From CAZVCG01 sp964626265 (GTDB lineage Bacteria; Pseudomonadota; Alphaproteobacteria; UBA9219): a DNA stretch of 64,000 nt. This document shows positions 62,399 through 64,000 of this stretch, piece by piece. Both the position numbers and the translations under genes were made by a program. The notes under the pieces are model-generated. The model searched no databases, was not told the DNA's origin, and saw only the letters and a list, made by a program, of their open reading frames with translations. Location: the NCBI GenBank assembly GCA_964626265.1, contig CAZVCG010000001.1, forward strand, positions 45,013 to 109,012, read 5' to 3'. Numbering within the stretch: position 1 is the stretch's first letter; the number at the start of each line of letters is the position of its first letter.

Positions 62399-63773
62399 GC
62401 GGCGCGCGGCGCGCGTTCCACCGCCGCCACAGCGCCTCGACGGCGAAGCCGCCGCTCAACGCCAGCGCGGGCATCGCCGTAATTTGATAGCGCGGAATAT
62501 TAAGGCTGGCCAGCGCGTAAAACAGGAGGTTGAACCAGCCAAGCGACAAAACGGCCAAGAGTTCCCAACGCCTTTTCCTCCAGGCCGAAAACGTAAGCCA
62601 CGCGAGCGCAGGCAAGGTCAAAAGGATAAAGGTATCGATCCAGACGCCGCGGTAAAAAACGGGCAGGGTCGTTGCCATATGCGTCAGGGGGCGTTCGAGT
62701 ATGGCTTTCGCCATTTCGCGGTCGGCGAGGTTTTCGGCCTGCGCGCGCGTCAGGCCGTTTGCGGCCATCAATTCCCGAACGCGCGGCGCGTAGCGGTTCT
62801 GCCCGTAATCGTAAAAGGCGCCGGGACGGTCGATCTGGAACGGTTGCCAGACTTCCGGAGGAAATATCTTTTTGGCCAGATTGTCGCCGAAACCTCGGGT
62901 CCAGTAAAGAAACGAGCAGAGGTATTGCGATGGAGACATGTGGTTGAAAACTTCCCGCGTGCTGAGCGCGATGCCTCCGCGCGATTCCGTCAGGGCGAAA
63001 CGGCTGCCGACGCTTTCGTTTCGCGCCATCCATCCGCCTACGGGCAACGCGAAAGCCAGCGCGATAACCAAAAGACTTATAAGATGCCTTTGGCGCAACA
63101 CGCCGCCGCGAAACATGATCCACAACAAAGCTATGGTCGTTGCCCCTAGAGCATAAAAGACGAATACGGCCTTGGTCAGCGCAAGGGCGGCGAGAACGAT
63201 GCCTGCAATCGCCCAACGCGTGAAACGTTGCGGCTGCGCGTAGGCCCATGCCAGCGTCAACATCGAACAGGCGACAAGAAAAAACGCCATGTAATCCGAT
63301 ATGACGCTGTGGCGCATTTTCATGAGGTCCGTGTTGGCGAGGATTATGATCGCCATTGCCAACCCGCCCAAAGGAGACCCGCCGAGAAGGCGCAAAGCTC
63401 GATATAATACGAAAACTCCGGCGACGACGAAAAATATGTTCGCCCATTGCGCGATGCGAAATGTGTCGCTGGAACAGGAATGTTCGGCCTCAAGACATTC
63501 CGGCGTGAAAGAGGAAAGATCTGGCGCAAAGACCATCAATCCAGCCAGAAACAGGCTATACCCCGGTTCGCGTCCAATAGAAGGAGCCACGGGATGTCTC
63601 TTGGATTCTTCGCTGAAAGCGTGATGACGGAAGAGATGATACGCAGCCACAAGGTATTGGGCGTCGTCGCTGTCGCGCGGTTGCGTCGGCTTGAGCGTCA
63701 GCCCGTAGCCGAGCGCGGCAATTAACGCCAACAGGGCTATCCAGTAGAGGGCTTGTCTATCATTCAGCGCCAT
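62385..63773 (-). CDS. GT39-like membrane glycosyltransferase
   Basis: 462 aa with about 10 membrane helices. The early loop LKPTQPRDSDDAQYLVAAYH and GREPGYSLFLAGLM resemble the PMT/ArnT-type superfamily, which transfers sugar from polyprenyl phosphate in the periplasm. Start ATG 63773; TTG at 63776 also in frame. Overlaps the stop of the preceding carbamoyltransferase (ATGA). Confidence 0.85.
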   Translation of the reverse strand: MALNDRQALYWIALLALIAALGYGLTLKPTQPRDSDDAQYLVAAYHLFRHHAFSEESKRHPVAPSIGREPGYSLFLAGLMVFAPDLSSFTPECLEAEHSCSSDTFRIAQWANIFFVVAGVFVLYRALRLLGGSPLGGLAMAIIILANTDLMKMRHSVISDYMAFFLVACSMLTLAWAYAQPQRFTRWAIAGIVLAALALTKAVFVFYALGATTIALLWIMFRGGVLRQRHLISLLVIALAFALPVGGWMARNESVGSRFALTESRGGIALSTREVFNHMSPSQYLCSFLYWTRGFGDNLAKKIFPPEVWQPFQIDRPGAFYDYGQNRYAPRVRELMAANGLTRAQAENLADREMAKAILERPLTHMATTLPVFYRGVWIDTFILLTLPALAWLTFSAWRKRRWELLAVLSLGWFNLLFYALASLNIPRYQITAMPALALSGGFAVEALWRRWNARRAPLEQQ

Positions 63774-64000
63774 CAATCCAGCTCAAAGGCGTTTTTGTAA
63801 TCGAGCTTGAGCGCGGGATTTTGATCCTCTTTTTTCAGGAAACAATTACCAACCACCAAGGCCTCGATCTCCGTCCCCATGAAGCACCGGAAGGCGTCTT
63901 CGGGCGCGCACACGATCGGTTCGCCGCGCACGTTGAAACTCGTGTTGACCACGACGCCGCAGCCCGTTTGTTCCGTAAAACGCGAGATCCGCGCGTGATC
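63773..64000 (-). CDS. NodU/CmcH-family carbamoyltransferase (C-terminal fragment)
   Basis: The last 75 codons of a gene running past the window end. VVVNTSFNVRGEPIVCAPED and AFRCFMGTEIEALVVGNCFL are typical of the C terminus of carbamoyltransferases that modify sugars or antibiotics from carbamoyl phosphate. Frame and ATGA overlap with the glycosyltransferase gene support it. Confidence 0.88.
   Translation of the reverse strand, partial: DHARISRFTEQTGCGVVVNTSFNVRGEPIVCAPEDAFRCFMGTEIEALVVGNCFLKKEDQNPALKLDYKNAFELD

Noticed and set aside
1..64000. CRISPR arrays
   Set aside because: No regularly spaced direct repeats with unique spacers were seen; the repeats found are isolated palindromes.

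Overview
The window looks like the chromosome of a flagellated, Gram-negative alphaproteobacterium, probably close to Rhodospirillales or Micavibrio-type lineages. Evidence is the fliL-fliM-DUF6468-like order, an EipB/DUF1849 envelope protein, the tsaB-rimI and psd-pssA pairs, Kdo genes (kdsA, kdsD) and a ComEC without a C-terminal metallo-beta-lactamase-like domain. No species can be named from sequence alone. The sequence is a scaffold: three N runs (3640-3649, 15137-15148, 56890-56906) mark gaps of unknown true size, and the first breaks rlmN.

Layout. 0-14.9 kb is core genome: flagellar genes, a VapBC module, rlmN, two beta-carbonic-anhydrase-like proteins, ackA, fabI, comM flanked by palindromic repeats, a Phd/ParE module whose toxin has an in-frame stop, rsmI (with a palindromic element inside its 5' coding part) and a divergent LppC-type lipoprotein gene. 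14.94-41.5 kb is a genomic island of about 26.5 kb inserted in a tRNA-Lys(CTT) gene. The 16-bp core (14966-14981 and 41469-41484) flanks it and a tyrosine integrase lies at the right end. A complete second tRNA-Lys(CTT), interrupted in its anticodon loop by a group I intron of about 232 nt, sits just inside the left end. 41.5-64 kb is core genome again: eipB, a flavin reductase, tsaB-rimI, accA, a LOG protein, comEC, psd-pssA, kdsA, several unknown secreted proteins, kdsD, and a minus-strand surface-polysaccharide cluster (methyltransferases, MurJ-like flippase, two GT4 enzymes, a membrane glycosyltransferase, a carbamoyltransferase fragment).

The island carries three blocks. First, a plus-strand run of metabolic genes. 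An XRE regulator precedes an EgtD-like methyltransferase and a GCS2-like ligase. Then comes a tightly overlapping operon of small unknown proteins ending in a NUDIX protein. Next are a MoaA-like radical SAM enzyme, a DegT/DnrJ aminotransferase, a NUDIX-thymidylate-kinase fusion, an unknown 357-aa protein, a second-type cytidylate kinase and an inositol-monophosphatase-family phosphatase. This enzyme set (nucleotide kinases, NUDIX, aminotransferase, monophosphatase, radical SAM) resembles in logic, not in proven homology, aminonucleoside pathways such as puromycin. I infer a modified-nucleotide or nucleoside product. Second, converging on it, is a 2007-aa STAND ATPase with a DUF4297/PD-(D/E)XK-like N terminus, resembling Avs-type antiphage proteins. 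Third, a mobility and replication block: TOPRIM-DUF927 primase-helicase, AlpA-like factor and integrase, next to a gene-free stretch with direct repeats and GTAACC iteron-like motifs.

The best candidates for something undescribed are the nucleotide-directed cluster beside the Avs-like gene and the intron-containing tRNA-Lys at the island edge.
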